NCBI RefSeq assembly: GCF_900112935.1
Contig: NZ_FONM01000001.1
Span: forward strand, 186,001-250,000
Direction: 5' to 3'
DNA from: Trichococcus pasteurii
GTDB lineage: Bacteria; Bacillota; Bacilli; Lactobacillales; Aerococcaceae
DNA: 64,000 nt
Part shown: piece by piece, positions 44,983 through 56,562 of the stretch
How positions within the stretch are numbered: position 1 is the first letter of the stretch
Layout of the letters: the number at the start of each line of letters is the position of its first letter
The notes under the pieces: generated by a model
Seen by the model: only the letters and a program-made list of their open reading frames with translations
What the model was told of the DNA's origin: nothing
Database searches by the model: none
Program-made: the position numbers and the translations under genes

Positions 44983-45038
44983 AAAAACGAACAATAGACA
45001 ATTAAAAGCTTCCATTTTTCAGGAATCAACTATATAAT
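44983..45038 (+). promoter_or_regulatory. purR promoter region with PurBox-like site
   Basis: AAAAACGAACAAT (44983-44995) matches the PurBox (AWWWCCGAACWWT) at all but one position. TATAAT lies at 45033-45038. It suggests autoregulation by PurR. Confidence 0.35.
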
Positions 45039-45072
45039 AGGGAAAAGAACGCAATATGAGGAGAGATTTGGA

Positions 45073-45900
45073 TTGAAAATAAAGCGCAGTGAACGGTTAG
45101 TCGACATGACCCGTTACTTATTAGAAAGACCGCATCGGTTGATTTCATTGACCTATTTCGCTAAACGTTATGAATCAGCGAAATCATCCATCAGTGAGGA
45201 CTTATCCATCATCAAAAAAACATTTGAAGATCGGGGAACAGGGATTGTCGAAACGTTGCCTGGCGCAGCCGGAGGCGTCAAATATATTCCGACAATCACC
45301 AAAGAAAATGCCCGCGAAATTATAGAAGAAATGTGCGAAATCATGAACAGCAAAGATCGTCTGTTGCCAGGGGGATACGTCTATCTTTCCGACATGTTGG
45401 GCAATCCGGAATTGTTGCAAAAAATTGGGCGTGTCATCGCGGCTCAATACGTCGACAAAAAAGTGGATGCAGTCATGACGGTCGCCACCAAAGGGGTTCC
45501 GATCGCGCAAGCAGTCGCCACTTATCTGAATGTGCCGTTCGTCATCGTACGCCGTGATTCGAAAATTACCGAAGGCTCCACAGTGAGCATCAATTACGTT
45601 TCAGGCTCATCCGATCGGGTCGAAAAAATGGAACTATCCAAGCGCAGTTTACCGCGCGGTTCCAAAGTTCTGATTGTCGATGATTTCCTGAAAGGCGGCG
45701 GTACCATCAACGGTATGCGCAGCATGATTTCTGAATTTGAATCGGAAACAGTCGGCGTGACCGTATTCGCGGAAGCTGGCTACAATTCCAAGCGTGAAGT
45801 ATTCGATTATACTTCGCTTATCCGCGTAAATAATATTGATTTGAAAGATCATTCCATCAGTGTGGGCTTGGGCAATTATTTCGATTCAAGCGCCGATTGA
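45073..45900 (+). CDS. purR: Pur operon repressor
   Basis: The protein has 275 residues: an N-terminal winged helix (about 1-75) and a phosphoribosyltransferase-fold domain with the PRPP motif VLIVDDFLKGGGTINGM. PRPP binding releases or activates purine promoters depending on species. The start is TTG 45073 after AGGAGAG. It sits in the conserved ispE-purR-glmU-prs neighbourhood, here with the znu genes inserted before it. Confidence 0.95.
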   Translation: MKIKRSERLVDMTRYLLERPHRLISLTYFAKRYESAKSSISEDLSIIKKTFEDRGTGIVETLPGAAGGVKYIPTITKENAREIIEEMCEIMNSKDRLLPGGYVYLSDMLGNPELLQKIGRVIAAQYVDKKVDAVMTVATKGVPIAQAVATYLNVPFVIVRRDSKITEGSTVSINYVSGSSDRVEKMELSKRSLPRGSKVLIVDDFLKGGGTINGMRSMISEFESETVGVTVFAEAGYNSKREVFDYTSLIRVNNIDLKDHSISVGLGNYFDSSAD

Positions 45901-45913
45901 GAATAAGCATAAA

Positions 45914-45949
45914 AAAGAGCTGGACCTTAAAATTAAGGGCCGGCTCTTT
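45914..45949. terminator. Terminator after purR
   Basis: AAAGAGCTGG pairs with CCGGCTCTTT, and the loop adds CTTAA/TTAAG pairing. It is shared with the convergent cupin gene. Confidence 0.75.
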
Positions 45950-46000
45950 GGTGTGCGTTCAGGAAAAAGCGGGCTTCACCAAGTGGAATTTCTGAGGAAT

Positions 46001-46534
46001 TCACACGTGATCTTTACTGAAGGAAGCCTCCGGCAGTTTTTTGTAGGCCAATTTTTCCAAAATGCTCCCGTAATCAGGATAGACTTTGATTAATGCGTCA
46101 TAAGGCAACAATTCAAAATCACGGTAATCGAATCCTGGGGAAACCATGCAACTAACGAGAGCATAGTCTCCGGATGATCCTTCGATGCTGCTTCCAAAGA
46201 TGACCCCCTTCGGAACCGTAAATTGGAAAAGCTCTCCTTTTTCGGGATGGCGCCCCATCTTGACTGCCTCATAACGGCCATCGGGATGCAACAGATGGAT
46301 CGTCAACGTACTGCCTTCATGGAAGTACCAAGCCTCATCGGACTTCAAACGGTGAAAATGCGAAGGGTTATCTGCAGTCAACAAAAAAAGGATATTGCTG
46401 TAGAGGTAGCGTTCCCGCCGGTCTTCGGTAACAATCAGTTCGGGAGAATGGCCGGTTTCGCGAAAATAGCCGCCTTCCGCATGTGGTTGAAGCAACAGTT
46501 CGTGTATCCAAAATGATGCAGTTGGTTTTGTCAT
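46001..46534 (-). CDS. DUF985-type cupin protein
   Basis: The protein has 177 residues and a single-domain cupin of the DUF985/YML079-like family. It shows LLLQPHAEGGYFRET at the start of the fold, HFHRLKSDEAWYFHEGSTLTI with possible metal or ligand residues, and VSCMVSPGFDYRDFEL near the end. No enzyme activity is firmly known for the family. ATG 46534 lies about 9 nt after AAAGGA; an upstream extension to 46666 has no ribosome site. It is monocistronic and divergent from glmU. Confidence 0.88.
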   Translation of the reverse strand: MTKPTASFWIHELLLQPHAEGGYFRETGHSPELIVTEDRRERYLYSNILFLLTADNPSHFHRLKSDEAWYFHEGSTLTIHLLHPDGRYEAVKMGRHPEKGELFQFTVPKGVIFGSSIEGSSGDYALVSCMVSPGFDYRDFELLPYDALIKVYPDYGSILEKLAYKKLPEASFSKDHV

Positions 46535-46740
46535 TGGAACCAATCCTTTCGATGTGTCTTCCTGTCTACAAGTATAACCAAAAAACCGGTCAATAAGAAA
46601 CAATGTATCCGCATTCTTCGTATTTCCATTAGAAAATGAAAAGAAGTCTGTATTTATGTACGACATTATATTGAAAAAAGCAAGTTTTTAGGCTAAGATA
46701 ATTTAGTTGAAGGAATAAAATGAAAAGATAGGAGTTGCTT

Positions 46741-48117
46741 ATGGCTAATCGTTTTGCAATCATACTTGCTGCTGGTCAAGGAACGCGCATGAAAAGTAAG
46801 CTTTATAAAGTACTGCATGCAGTTTGCGGAAAACCAATGGTAGAGCACGTCGTGGATCAAGTTGAGGCTGCTAGCATTAAGAAGGTAGTGACAATTGTAG
46901 GTCATGGAGCGGATACTGTTAAAGGATGCTTGGGGGATCGTTCGGAATATGTATTGCAGGCGCAACAATTGGGAACAGGGCACGCTGTCCTGCAAGCGCA
47001 AGCTGTGCTGGAGAACGAAGAGGGCACTACGTTGGTCATCTGCGGAGATACACCGCTCCTGACGGCTGAGACGTTGGAAGCCTTGTTGCAATACCATGAA
47101 GAGAAAAAAGCGAAAGCAACTATCCTGACTGCGCATGCTGACGATCCGACCGGTTATGGCCGCATCATCAGAAATGCTTCAGATAACGTAGAAAAAATTG
47201 TGGAACAAAAAGATGCTTCTCCGGAAGAAGTGCTCGTGCAGGAAATCAATACCGGAACCTATGCTTTCGATAACAAGTTTTTGTTTGCCGCGCTGCAATC
47301 AGTAGGCAACAACAATGCGCAAGGTGAATACTATTTGCCGGATGTCATCGAAATCCTGAAGAATCAAGGTGAAATCGTGACGGCTTACCAGATGAGCGAT
47401 ATGGGAGAAGCCTTAGGTGTGAACGATCGTGTGGCGTTGGCAGAAGCTTCCGTCTACATGAAAAGACGCATCAATGAAAAACATATGCGCAATGGCGTTA
47501 CTTTGATCGATCCGGATAACACCTACATCGAATCAGCTGTGATCATCGGAAGCGACACAGTCATTGAACCGAATGTATTCCTGAAAGGGAAAACGGTCAT
47601 CGGGGAAGATTGCTTCATCGGATCAGGCTCAGAACTGAGCAACACAACGATCGGTGATCGCGTCCAGATCAGAAGTTCAAACTTGGAAGACTCCGTGATG
47701 GAATCGGACAGCAATATCGGTCCGTTCAGCCACTTGAGACCGAACAGCCACATCGGAAAACGCGTCCACATCGGAAATTTTGTGGAAGTGAAGAATGCTG
47801 TATTGAACGAAGATACAAAAGTCGGACATTTGACTTATGTGGGAGATGCGGATCTCGGTAAAAACATCAACGTCGGTTGCGGCACTGTATTCGTGAATTA
47901 TGACGGCAAGCACAAACACCGTTCCAGCATCGGTGACAATACATTCATCGGCTGCAACGTGAACATTGTGGCGCCAGTCAATGTCGAGGCCAATACATTC
48001 CTTGCTGCAGGCTCGACCATCACAAAAGATGTGCCTGAAGGCGCGATGGGCATCGCCCGCAGCCGCCAGGAGAACAAGCCAGGCTACTGGGAGAAATTAC
48101 CACCAGCCAAAAAATAA
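46741..48117 (+). CDS. glmU: Bifunctional UDP-GlcNAc pyrophosphorylase / glucosamine-1-P acetyltransferase
   Basis: It makes UDP-N-acetylglucosamine for the cell wall. The 458 residues comprise the N-terminal nucleotidyltransferase ([19 protein letters not shown]) and a C-terminal left-handed beta-helix acetyltransferase (about 250-458, with [21 protein letters not shown]). ATG 46741 is 6 nt after AGGAG. prs follows after 96 nt, the classic order. Confidence 0.97.
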   Translation: MANRFAIILAAGQGTRMKSKLYKVLHAVCGKPMVEHVVDQVEAASIKKVVTIVGHGADTVKGCLGDRSEYVLQAQQLGTGHAVLQAQAVLENEEGTTLVICGDTPLLTAETLEALLQYHEEKKAKATILTAHADDPTGYGRIIRNASDNVEKIVEQKDASPEEVLVQEINTGTYAFDNKFLFAALQSVGNNNAQGEYYLPDVIEILKNQGEIVTAYQMSDMGEALGVNDRVALAEASVYMKRRINEKHMRNGVTLIDPDNTYIESAVIIGSDTVIEPNVFLKGKTVIGEDCFIGSGSELSNTTIGDRVQIRSSNLEDSVMESDSNIGPFSHLRPNSHIGKRVHIGNFVEVKNAVLNEDTKVGHLTYVGDADLGKNINVGCGTVFVNYDGKHKHRSSIGDNTFIGCNVNIVAPVNVEANTFLAAGSTITKDVPEGAMGIARSRQENKPGYWEKLPPAKK

Positions 48118-48213
48118 AACAAAACCTTATACATGTATGGTAGAATGATTTTGAAATTACAATATCAGCATGTGTTAAATTTGGTAAAAACAAAAGATTA
48201 ACGGAGGATTATC

Positions 48214-49194
48214 ATGACAGAACATTACAAAGATCCAAAACTTAAGATTTTTTCCTTAAGTTCAAATCGCCCTTTGGCTGAGAAAATTGCGGCTGACGTT
48301 GGTGTGGAGTTAGGGACCCTATCTTCATCGCAATTCAGCGACGGTGAAATCAAGATCAACATCGACGAAAGTATCCGAGGTTGCCACGTTTACGTCATCC
48401 AATCGACAAGTTCTCCGGTAAACGACCACTTGATGGAACTTTTGATCATGATCGATGCTTTGAAGCGCGCGAGTGCCAAAACAATCAACATCGTGTTGCC
48501 TTATTATGGCTATGCACGCCAAGACCGCAAAGCACAATCACGTGAGCCGATCACAGCAAAATTAGTGGCGAACATGATCACGCAGGCCGGCGCTGACAGA
48601 TTGTTGACACTTGATATGCATGCTCCTCAAATCCAAGGTTTCTTCGATATCCCGGTTGATCATCTGTTGGGAGCTCCGTTATTGGCAAGCTACTTCTTGG
48701 ATCATGAAGTTCTGCACGATGACGTAGTTGTTGTTTCACCTGATCACGGTGGCGTGACAAGAGCCCGCAAATTGGCTGAATTCATCAAAGCTCCGATTGC
48801 CATCATCGACAAGAGAAGACCGAAAGCCAACGTTGCCGAAGTCATGAACATCATCGGCAATGTCGAAGGCAAAAAATGTATCCTGATCGACGACATGATC
48901 GATACTGCAGGTACAATCACATTGGCTGCCCAAGCATTGCAGGATGCAGGCGCGTTGGATGTCTATGCTTGCTGCACACATGCTGTATTGTCAGGTCCAG
49001 CGATGGACCGCATCAACAACTCCGTAATCAAAGAATTGATTGTTACTGATTCGATCAATATCCCTGCTGAAAAAGTCAGCGACAAGATCGTACAGGTATC
49101 CGTGTCACAATTGATCGCTGAAGCAATCAAACGTATCCACGAAAACCGCTCAGTAAGCCCGTTGTTCCAAGAAAAATTCGTAATCATCGACTAA
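48214..49194 (+). CDS. prs: Ribose-phosphate pyrophosphokinase
   Basis: It makes PRPP from ribose-5-phosphate and ATP, feeding purine synthesis and the PurR effector pool. The 326 residues have class-I PRS features: [28 protein letters not shown], the DLHA-like [12 protein letters not shown], and the PRPP loop [17 protein letters not shown] lies 7 nt before ATG. A terminator follows. Confidence 0.97.
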   Translation: MTEHYKDPKLKIFSLSSNRPLAEKIAADVGVELGTLSSSQFSDGEIKINIDESIRGCHVYVIQSTSSPVNDHLMELLIMIDALKRASAKTINIVLPYYGYARQDRKAQSREPITAKLVANMITQAGADRLLTLDMHAPQIQGFFDIPVDHLLGAPLLASYFLDHEVLHDDVVVVSPDHGGVTRARKLAEFIKAPIAIIDKRRPKANVAEVMNIIGNVEGKKCILIDDMIDTAGTITLAAQALQDAGALDVYACCTHAVLSGPAMDRINNSVIKELIVTDSINIPAEKVSDKIVQVSVSQLIAEAIKRIHENRSVSPLFQEKFVIID

Positions 49195-49209
49195 GACTTC
49201 GTTAATCAA

Positions 49210-49239
49210 AAAAGTCCTCCTTTGGGAGGACTTTTTTTT
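49210..49239 (+). terminator. Terminator after prs
   Basis: AAGTCCTCC-TTTG-GGAGGACTT is followed by T6. Confidence 0.88.
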
Positions 49240-49287
49240 GCGGTACGGGCCCTCATGCCCACAACCCCAAATCACCGAAAACCACAA

Positions 49288-49327
49288 AAAAACACCCGGC
49301 ATCCCTAAAAGGGACCAACGGGTGTTT
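49288..49327 (-). terminator. Terminator after ldh
   Basis: AAACACCCG (49290-49298) pairs with CGGGTGTTT (49319-49327), with TCCC-TAAAA-GGGA inside. On the minus strand a T-run follows. Confidence 0.82.
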
Positions 49328-49341
49328 GAGATCGGATACGA

Positions 49342-50557
<1,216 letters not shown>

Positions 50558-50586
50558 TTACGATTATCCGAGGAGTGTGGTATACT
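50558..50586 (+). promoter_or_regulatory. pth promoter
   Basis: TTACGA (50558-50563), 17 bp, TATACT (50581-50586). It leaves a leader of about 110 nt before pth. Confidence 0.6.
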
Positions 50587-50705
50587 GGTCAAAAGCAAAC
50601 TGTGCGGATGAAATTCGTGCGGCCTTTTTTGGCGTAAAGGGAAAGAAAGCCTGCGCTTGATCCTTTGCGGACATAAATACGACTGGAAAATATAGGGGAA
50701 TTCAA

Positions 50706-51275
50706 ATGAAAATGATTGTTGGATTGGGGAACCCAGGTCCTAAGTATACCGATACGAAGCACAATGTCGGCTTTATTACTTTAGACGAGTGGGCCTTTCA
50801 GAATAAAGAGAAATACAATAAAAATAAATTTGAAGCGTTATACATAGAGACCACCGTAAACGGAGAAAAAGTTTTATTCGTCAAACCGCTGACATTCATG
50901 AATGATTCGGGAAGATCGGTAAGGCCACTGATGGACTACTACAACATCGCGATCGAAGATCTGGTTGTCGTATACGATGATATGGATATGCCGGTAGGAA
51001 AAATAAGGCTTCGCCAAAAAGGTGGAGCTGGCGGGCATAATGGCATCAAAAGTTTGATTCAACACTTAGGGACGCAAGATTTCAACCGGATCCGCATCGG
51101 GGTCGGAAGGCCACAACACAACATGACGGTCATTCAGCACGTGTTGAGCCCTTTTCCGAAAGACGAACACGCCGAAATGCTGCACTCCGTAAAAGAAAGT
51201 GTCGAAGCGATCGACCATTTCATCAAAGGGAACAATTTTTTGGAGACAATGAATCAATTCAATAAAAAAGGTTAG
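50706..51275 (+). CDS. pth: Peptidyl-tRNA hydrolase
   Basis: It recycles peptidyl-tRNA dropped from ribosomes. The 189 residues show GLGNPGPKYTDTKHNVGF (catalytic His), KPLTFMNDSG and VVYDDMDMPVGKIRLRQKGGAGGHNGIKSL, broken here only by normal variation. AGGGGAA lies before ATG. mfd follows after 113 nt. Confidence 0.96.
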   Translation: MKMIVGLGNPGPKYTDTKHNVGFITLDEWAFQNKEKYNKNKFEALYIETTVNGEKVLFVKPLTFMNDSGRSVRPLMDYYNIAIEDLVVVYDDMDMPVGKIRLRQKGGAGGHNGIKSLIQHLGTQDFNRIRIGVGRPQHNMTVIQHVLSPFPKDEHAEMLHSVKESVEAIDHFIKGNNFLETMNQFNKKG

Positions 51276-51388
51276 GTTCAGCTTTAGCTGGACCTCTTTT
51301 GTGTCTGCCGCACAGCCTGCACAGGTGAATCGAGATGAAAGCGATAACCTTTTTTCTGCAGAACATACGATGAACGAGGAGAATATTC

Positions 51389-54300
51389 ATGAAAGATATA
51401 GAAAAATATTTGAAGAGCACGAAAAATATACAGACATTGTTGTCTGAAATAAAAGCAGAGCTGCCGCAGTTGGTGGCAGGGCTCTCCGGGTCAGGCCGCA
51501 ATCTGCTGACGAATATCCTGTTCGAAGAATTGCAGAAGCCAATCATCGTCTTGACCCCGAATTTGCTCCAAGCGACCCAAGTGTATGAAGACATCAGCCA
51601 ACTGGCGCCGGATGTTCCACTGCATATCTTCCCAGTGGAGGAATCAGTCGCAGCGGAACTGGCCTTTTCATCACCCGAATACCGCAGCCAACGGGTTGAA
51701 ACCTTGGATTTTCTGAAGAGCGGCAAAAAAGGGATCATCGTGATTCCGGCCGCCGGATTCAAAAAAATCCTCTCTCCAGCTTCGATCTGGGAAACGCATT
51801 GCCTTGATTTTTCCATTGGCATGGAGTTGGATCTGGACAGCCTGCCTGAGAAATTGGTCGCAATGGGCTATTCCCGTGAACGGATGGTTGCCAGCCCAGG
51901 CGAGTTCAGCATTCGCGGAGGGATCATCGACATTTATGCCCTGAACGAGGAGAACCCCTTGCGAATGGAACTGTTCGATACCGAAATCGATACATTGCGC
52001 TATTTCGACGCCTACACCCAAAAGTCCGTCGACTCTATCGAAACTGTCCGGATTTTACCGGCGCATGACACGATCTTCACGAAAGAGGAAATTGCGAAGC
52101 AGGCGGGCGCGGTGGAAAAAAAGGCTGAAAAGGCCATCAAAGGCATCAAGAATCAAGAGGTCAAAGAAAGCATGGCACGTGTATTCTCCGAGCTGACAGA
52201 TAATATGAAGCGCGGTGAACTGTCCAGGGACCCGCAACTCTACACAAGTTTGGTCTATCCGGAACAGCCTACGGTTTTGGACTATATCGCTGAAGACGCG
52301 CTGCTGATCGTGGACGACTATAGCCGGATACTTGAGGTGGAAAGGACAATCGAAAGTGAATCATCGGAATGGAAAATGGCCAAGGTGTCGGAAGGCGTGT
52401 GTCTGCCTTCGCAGGATTTCAGCGCTGATATCCGCGAAGTGATCAAAAAATCGAAACAGCATCGCATCTATTACGCACTGTTCCACAGAGGCTTCGGAAA
52501 TATGCGGTTCCACGGAGTCTATCCTTTCCAATACCGCACACTGAACAACTTCTTCAGTCAGATGCCGCAAGTCAAATTGGAAATGGAGCGCTGGCTCAAG
52601 CAGCATATGACGGTTTTCGTCATGGTCCCGTCTGTCGAACGTGCTGAAAAGGTGCAGCGGATATTCGCGGATTTCGGCATCCATAGTTACATCAAAGGGA
52701 ACGCCCCCATTATTGAGAACAAGGTGAATATCCTGGTCGGCGGAATGGCGAACGGATTTGAACTGCCGCAGGAAAAAGTGGTGTTCGTCACCGAAAAGGA
52801 GCTTTTCAACAAAGTTACGAAGAAGCAGCCGCGTCGCCAGAAAATGACGAATGCTGAGAGATTGAAGAGTTACACAGAACTGAATCCTGGTGATTATGTC
52901 GTTCACGTAAATCACGGGATAGGTCTCTACACTGGCATGGAAACCATCGAAGTCGGAGGCGTCCACCAAGACTACATGTCGATTGCTTACCAGGAAGGCG
53001 CCAAATTATTCATTCCTGTGACGCAGATCCATTTGATTCAAAAATATGTGTCCTCCGATGCCAAAACGCCTAAAATGCACAAATTGGGCGGAACGGAATG
53101 GGCGAAAACGAAAAAGAAAGTCGCCTCAAAAATCGAAGATATTGCTGATGAACTGATCGAACTGTACGCCAATCGGGAATCAGAAAAAGGATACGCCTAT
53201 CAACCGGATACGCCGGAGCAACTCGAATTCGAAAACGCCTTCCCTTACACCGAAACCGATGACCAACTGCGCAGTGCCGCTGAAATCAAGGCGGACATGG
53301 AGAGCGTCAAACCGATGGATCGTTTGCTGGTCGGTGATGTCGGTTACGGAAAAACGGAAGTTGCGATGCGTGCCATCTTCAAGGCGGTGCAGGAAGGAAA
53401 GCAAGCCGCCTTCCTTGTCCCTACTACCATCTTGGCGCAACAGCACTATGAATCGTTGACGCAACGGTTTGAAGAGTACCCGTTTGAAATCGGTTTGTTG
53501 AGCCGCTTCCGCACGAAGAAACAGCAAGAGGAAACATTGGCCGGCATCCGGAAAGGCACGGTCGATATCGTCATCGGCACGCACCGGATCTTATCGAAGG
53601 ACGTCGTTTTCGCTGATTTGGGATTATTGGTGGTCGACGAAGAGCAACGTTTCGGTGTGAAGCACAAAGAGCGCTTAAAACAATTGAAAGCTTCTGTGGA
53701 TGTCTTGACGTTGACGGCAACCCCGATTCCGCGTACCTTGCATATGTCGATGCTGGGGGTCAGAGATCTCTCTGTCATCGAAACGCCGCCGGCAAACCGC
53801 TATCCGGTTCAGACATATGTCATGGAACAGAATAACGGAGCCGTCCGGGATGCAATCGAAAGGGAAATGGCCCGCGGAGGTCAAGCCTTCTACCTCTACA
53901 ATCGGGTGGAAACAATCGAGAAGAAAGCCGAAGAGATACGCGAACTCGTGCCGGATGTCCGCGTCGCAGTGGCGCATGGCCAGATGACGGAGGTCCAGCT
54001 CGAGAATGTCATCATGGATTTTATCGAAGGCCGCTACGATGTTCTGGTGACCACAACCATCATTGAAACGGGTGTGGACATCCCGAACGTCAACACGCTC
54101 TTCATCGAAAATGCCGATCGGATGGGCTTGTCACAGCTGTACCAACTGCGCGGGCGTGTCGGCAGGACGAATCGGATTGCCTATGCCTATTTGATGTATC
54201 AGCCGAATAAAATGCTGACTGAAGTCAGCGAGAAAAGGCTGCAGTCCATCAAGGAATTCACTGAACTGGGCGCGGGATTCAAAATTGCCATGCGTGACTT

Positions 54301-54925
54301 GTCGATCCGAGGCGCAGGGAACCTTTTGGGTGCGCAACAACATGGCTTCATCGACTCGGTCGGATTCGATCTCTACTCCGAGATGCTGGGAGAGGCAGTT
54401 GCGGCCAAGCGAGGCCTGAAAGCGAAAACGAAGCGTTCCATTGTCGAAATCGACTTGAGCATAGACGCTTACATACCTGCTGATTATATAGAGGATGAGC
54501 GCCAGAAAATCGACTTCTACAAGCGGATCCAACGTATCGACAGCGTGGCTGATCATGATGAAATCGATGCGGATCTGATCGACCGCTTCGGTGATTATCC
54601 GCAAGAGGTTTCCGATTTGCTGGAGGTCGGTCTGATCAAAAATTACGCCGAGAAGAGCCAGATTGAAACAATCAAACGCCAAGGCGAGACGGTCGTCATC
54701 ACTTTTTCACAGGAAGCGACTGTCCGCTTGCAGGGGCCGGCAGTGTTCGAAGCCCTCAGCAAAATGCCGTTGAAGGCGCAGATCAATCTGAATAATGCCA
54801 AATTGGTGGTCAGCCTGGTCATCGGGAAATTACCGAACCGGCAATGGCTGAACCATCTCAATGCATTCGTCAAAGCCTGCGTAGCCGAAACAGACGAAAC
54901 AGTGGGAGAAACAGATGGAAAATAA
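51389..54925 (+). CDS. mfd: Transcription-repair coupling factor
   Basis: It removes RNA polymerase stalled at DNA lesions and recruits UvrA. The 1178 residues are full length: a UvrB-like N-terminus (FSIRGGIIDIY), an RNA-polymerase-interacting CarD-like domain (about 500-560, LNPGDYVVHVNHGIGLY), and the RecG-like motor with GDVGYGKTEVAMRA (Walker A, about 650), VVDEEQRFG and the TRG-like end QLRGRVGRT. The C-terminal autoinhibitory domain is present. The stop overlaps the next gene by 11 nt. Confidence 0.97.
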   Translation: MKDIEKYLKSTKNIQTLLSEIKAELPQLVAGLSGSGRNLLTNILFEELQKPIIVLTPNLLQATQVYEDISQLAPDVPLHIFPVEESVAAELAFSSPEYRSQRVETLDFLKSGKKGIIVIPAAGFKKILSPASIWETHCLDFSIGMELDLDSLPEKLVAMGYSRERMVASPGEFSIRGGIIDIYALNEENPLRMELFDTEIDTLRYFDAYTQKSVDSIETVRILPAHDTIFTKEEIAKQAGAVEKKAEKAIKGIKNQEVKESMARVFSELTDNMKRGELSRDPQLYTSLVYPEQPTVLDYIAEDALLIVDDYSRILEVERTIESESSEWKMAKVSEGVCLPSQDFSADIREVIKKSKQHRIYYALFHRGFGNMRFHGVYPFQYRTLNNFFSQMPQVKLEMERWLKQHMTVFVMVPSVERAEKVQRIFADFGIHSYIKGNAPIIENKVNILVGGMANGFELPQEKVVFVTEKELFNKVTKKQPRRQKMTNAERLKSYTELNPGDYVVHVNHGIGLYTGMETIEVGGVHQDYMSIAYQEGAKLFIPVTQIHLIQKYVSSDAKTPKMHKLGGTEWAKTKKKVASKIEDIADELIELYANRESEKGYAYQPDTPEQLEFENAFPYTETDDQLRSAAEIKADMESVKPMDRLLVGDVGYGKTEVAMRAIFKAVQEGKQAAFLVPTTILAQQHYESLTQRFEEYPFEIGLLSRFRTKKQQEETLAGIRKGTVDIVIGTHRILSKDVVFADLGLLVVDEEQRFGVKHKERLKQLKASVDVLTLTATPIPRTLHMSMLGVRDLSVIETPPANRYPVQTYVMEQNNGAVRDAIEREMARGGQAFYLYNRVETIEKKAEEIRELVPDVRVAVAHGQMTEVQLENVIMDFIEGRYDVLVTTTIIETGVDIPNVNTLFIENADRMGLSQLYQLRGRVGRTNRIAYAYLMYQPNKMLTEVSEKRLQSIKEFTELGAGFKIAMRDLSIRGAGNLLGAQQHGFIDSVGFDLYSEMLGEAVAAKRGLKAKTKRSIVEIDLSIDAYIPADYIEDERQKIDFYKRIQRIDSVADHDEIDADLIDRFGDYPQEVSDLLEVGLIKNYAEKSQIETIKRQGETVVITFSQEATVRLQGPAVFEALSKMPLKAQINLNNAKLVVSLVIGKLPNRQWLNHLNAFVKACVAETDETVGETDGK

Positions 54926-56537
54926 TCGCTTGAAGCAGATGATGAAGGGTGCACTGTTGCTGTCTTTGGCTGCTTTCATCAGCAAGATACTCAGCGCGGT
55001 GTATCGTGTGCCATTCCAGAATATGGTGGGGAACACGGGCTTTTACGTCTATCAGCAAGTTTATCCAATCTATGGCATCGGTATGACGTTCGCTTTATCA
55101 GGCTTTCCGGTATTTCTTTCCAAGATGATTGCGGAAACGCCGGATAACGGGACCCGCAGAATGCTGTTGAAGCGCAGCCTGGTCATACTTGGGATCTTCG
55201 GCTTCATCCTGTTCATGGGCATCTATGGTTTTTCCGGTCAACTGGCACTGCTGATGGGGGACCCGGACTTGAAACCGATTTTGCAGTCGGTATCCTGGAT
55301 GTTTCTGTGGATGCCGATACTGGCAACCTTGCGGGGATATTTCCAAGGCAACTACCGCATGGAACCGACCGCGGTTTCGCAAGTATCGGAGCAACTCGTG
55401 CGTGTCGGTGCGATCCTTTTTGCGGCTTATCTGTACACGAAAACAAAAGGAGACCTCTATGCGATGGGCGCTCAGGCCATGAGCGGAGCGACTGTTGGTG
55501 CAGTCTTGGGCAGCCTGATCCTGTTGGCGGCCTATTTCAAAGAAAGGCGGAAGCATGATGCGCCCTTACTTGATGGGGGACACCCAAAACAGGAAAGTCC
55601 CGCCGCACAATGGGGACGCCTGATCCGCCGCTATGCGACTGAAGGGGCGACGATTTGCCTTTTGAGCGCTATCTTGGTCCTGTTCCAGCTCATCGATTCG
55701 TTCACGCTCTACAATGGCCTGCTGGATGGCGGTACAGCCAGCGAGTTGGCAAAAAACGTCAAGGGGATCTATGACCGTGGCCAACCGCTTGTGCAGTTGG
55801 GCATGGTGGTGGGGACCGGGTTTTCGGCCAGCTTCATTCCGATGATGAGCCAAGCGCATGCACAAGATCGCCAAAGCGAATTCACCCGATCCGCCGTGTC
55901 GTTGCTGCGGATGACAAGTGTCTTTTCAGCAGCCGCGGTGACGGGGTTGCTGGCTATTTTGCCGAATGTCGACAACATGCTCTTCGGAGACCGGGAAGGC
56001 ATCGCGGTTCTGTCCGTATATATTTTGGCCATTTTTGCGGCTTCGATCATGACCGCCTATCATTCCATCCTGCAAAGCCTGGGCCAGTACAAGATTTCCT
56101 TGGTTGCCCTGGCAGCGGGTCTTGCGGTCAAATTCTTCGGCAATCTGCTGTTGGTGGAACCGTTTGGGACGATGGGGGCAAGCTTAGCTTTGATAGCCGG
56201 TTTGGCTGCGATGCTGTGGGTGCTTTTGCTCAACAGCGAGCGCGCTCTGCGGGATGTCTGGTTCACGGATCGCTTCCTCATGAAACTTGTGGCCGGCTGC
56301 GCTGTCCTGTATGTCACGGTGGGGTCGCTCCGGATCGGCTTGGAAAGGTATATTTTTACGGATGGAGACCGGCTGACGGATTCCGTTATAGCCTCTGTGA
56401 CAGTTTGTGCTGGTGTGGCCGTATTCTTATGGTATATTCTAAAAGTGAAACTCTTTACATTACGGGAGTGGGTAAGTATTCCGTTCGGGAAAAAACTGCT
56501 GCGCAAATTGCCGGACAAAACGAACGACATAAAATAG
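54915..56537 (+). CDS. MOP-superfamily polysaccharide/lipid flippase (YabM/SpoVB-like)
   Basis: The integral membrane protein has 540 residues and about 14 helices. The N-terminal GALLLSLAAFISKILSAVYRVPFQNMVG is typical of the MATE/MVF branch that includes SpoVB, MurJ and YabM. It probably flips lipid-linked wall precursors. It starts inside the mfd end and precedes the mazG-like gene, as in Bacillus. Confidence 0.9.
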   Translation: MENNRLKQMMKGALLLSLAAFISKILSAVYRVPFQNMVGNTGFYVYQQVYPIYGIGMTFALSGFPVFLSKMIAETPDNGTRRMLLKRSLVILGIFGFILFMGIYGFSGQLALLMGDPDLKPILQSVSWMFLWMPILATLRGYFQGNYRMEPTAVSQVSEQLVRVGAILFAAYLYTKTKGDLYAMGAQAMSGATVGAVLGSLILLAAYFKERRKHDAPLLDGGHPKQESPAAQWGRLIRRYATEGATICLLSAILVLFQLIDSFTLYNGLLDGGTASELAKNVKGIYDRGQPLVQLGMVVGTGFSASFIPMMSQAHAQDRQSEFTRSAVSLLRMTSVFSAAAVTGLLAILPNVDNMLFGDREGIAVLSVYILAIFAASIMTAYHSILQSLGQYKISLVALAAGLAVKFFGNLLLVEPFGTMGASLALIAGLAAMLWVLLLNSERALRDVWFTDRFLMKLVAGCAVLYVTVGSLRIGLERYIFTDGDRLTDSVIASVTVCAGVAVFLWYILKVKLFTLREWVSIPFGKKLLRKLPDKTNDIK

Positions 56538-56562
56538 AAAAGCGTTACAGAAGGAGAAATGT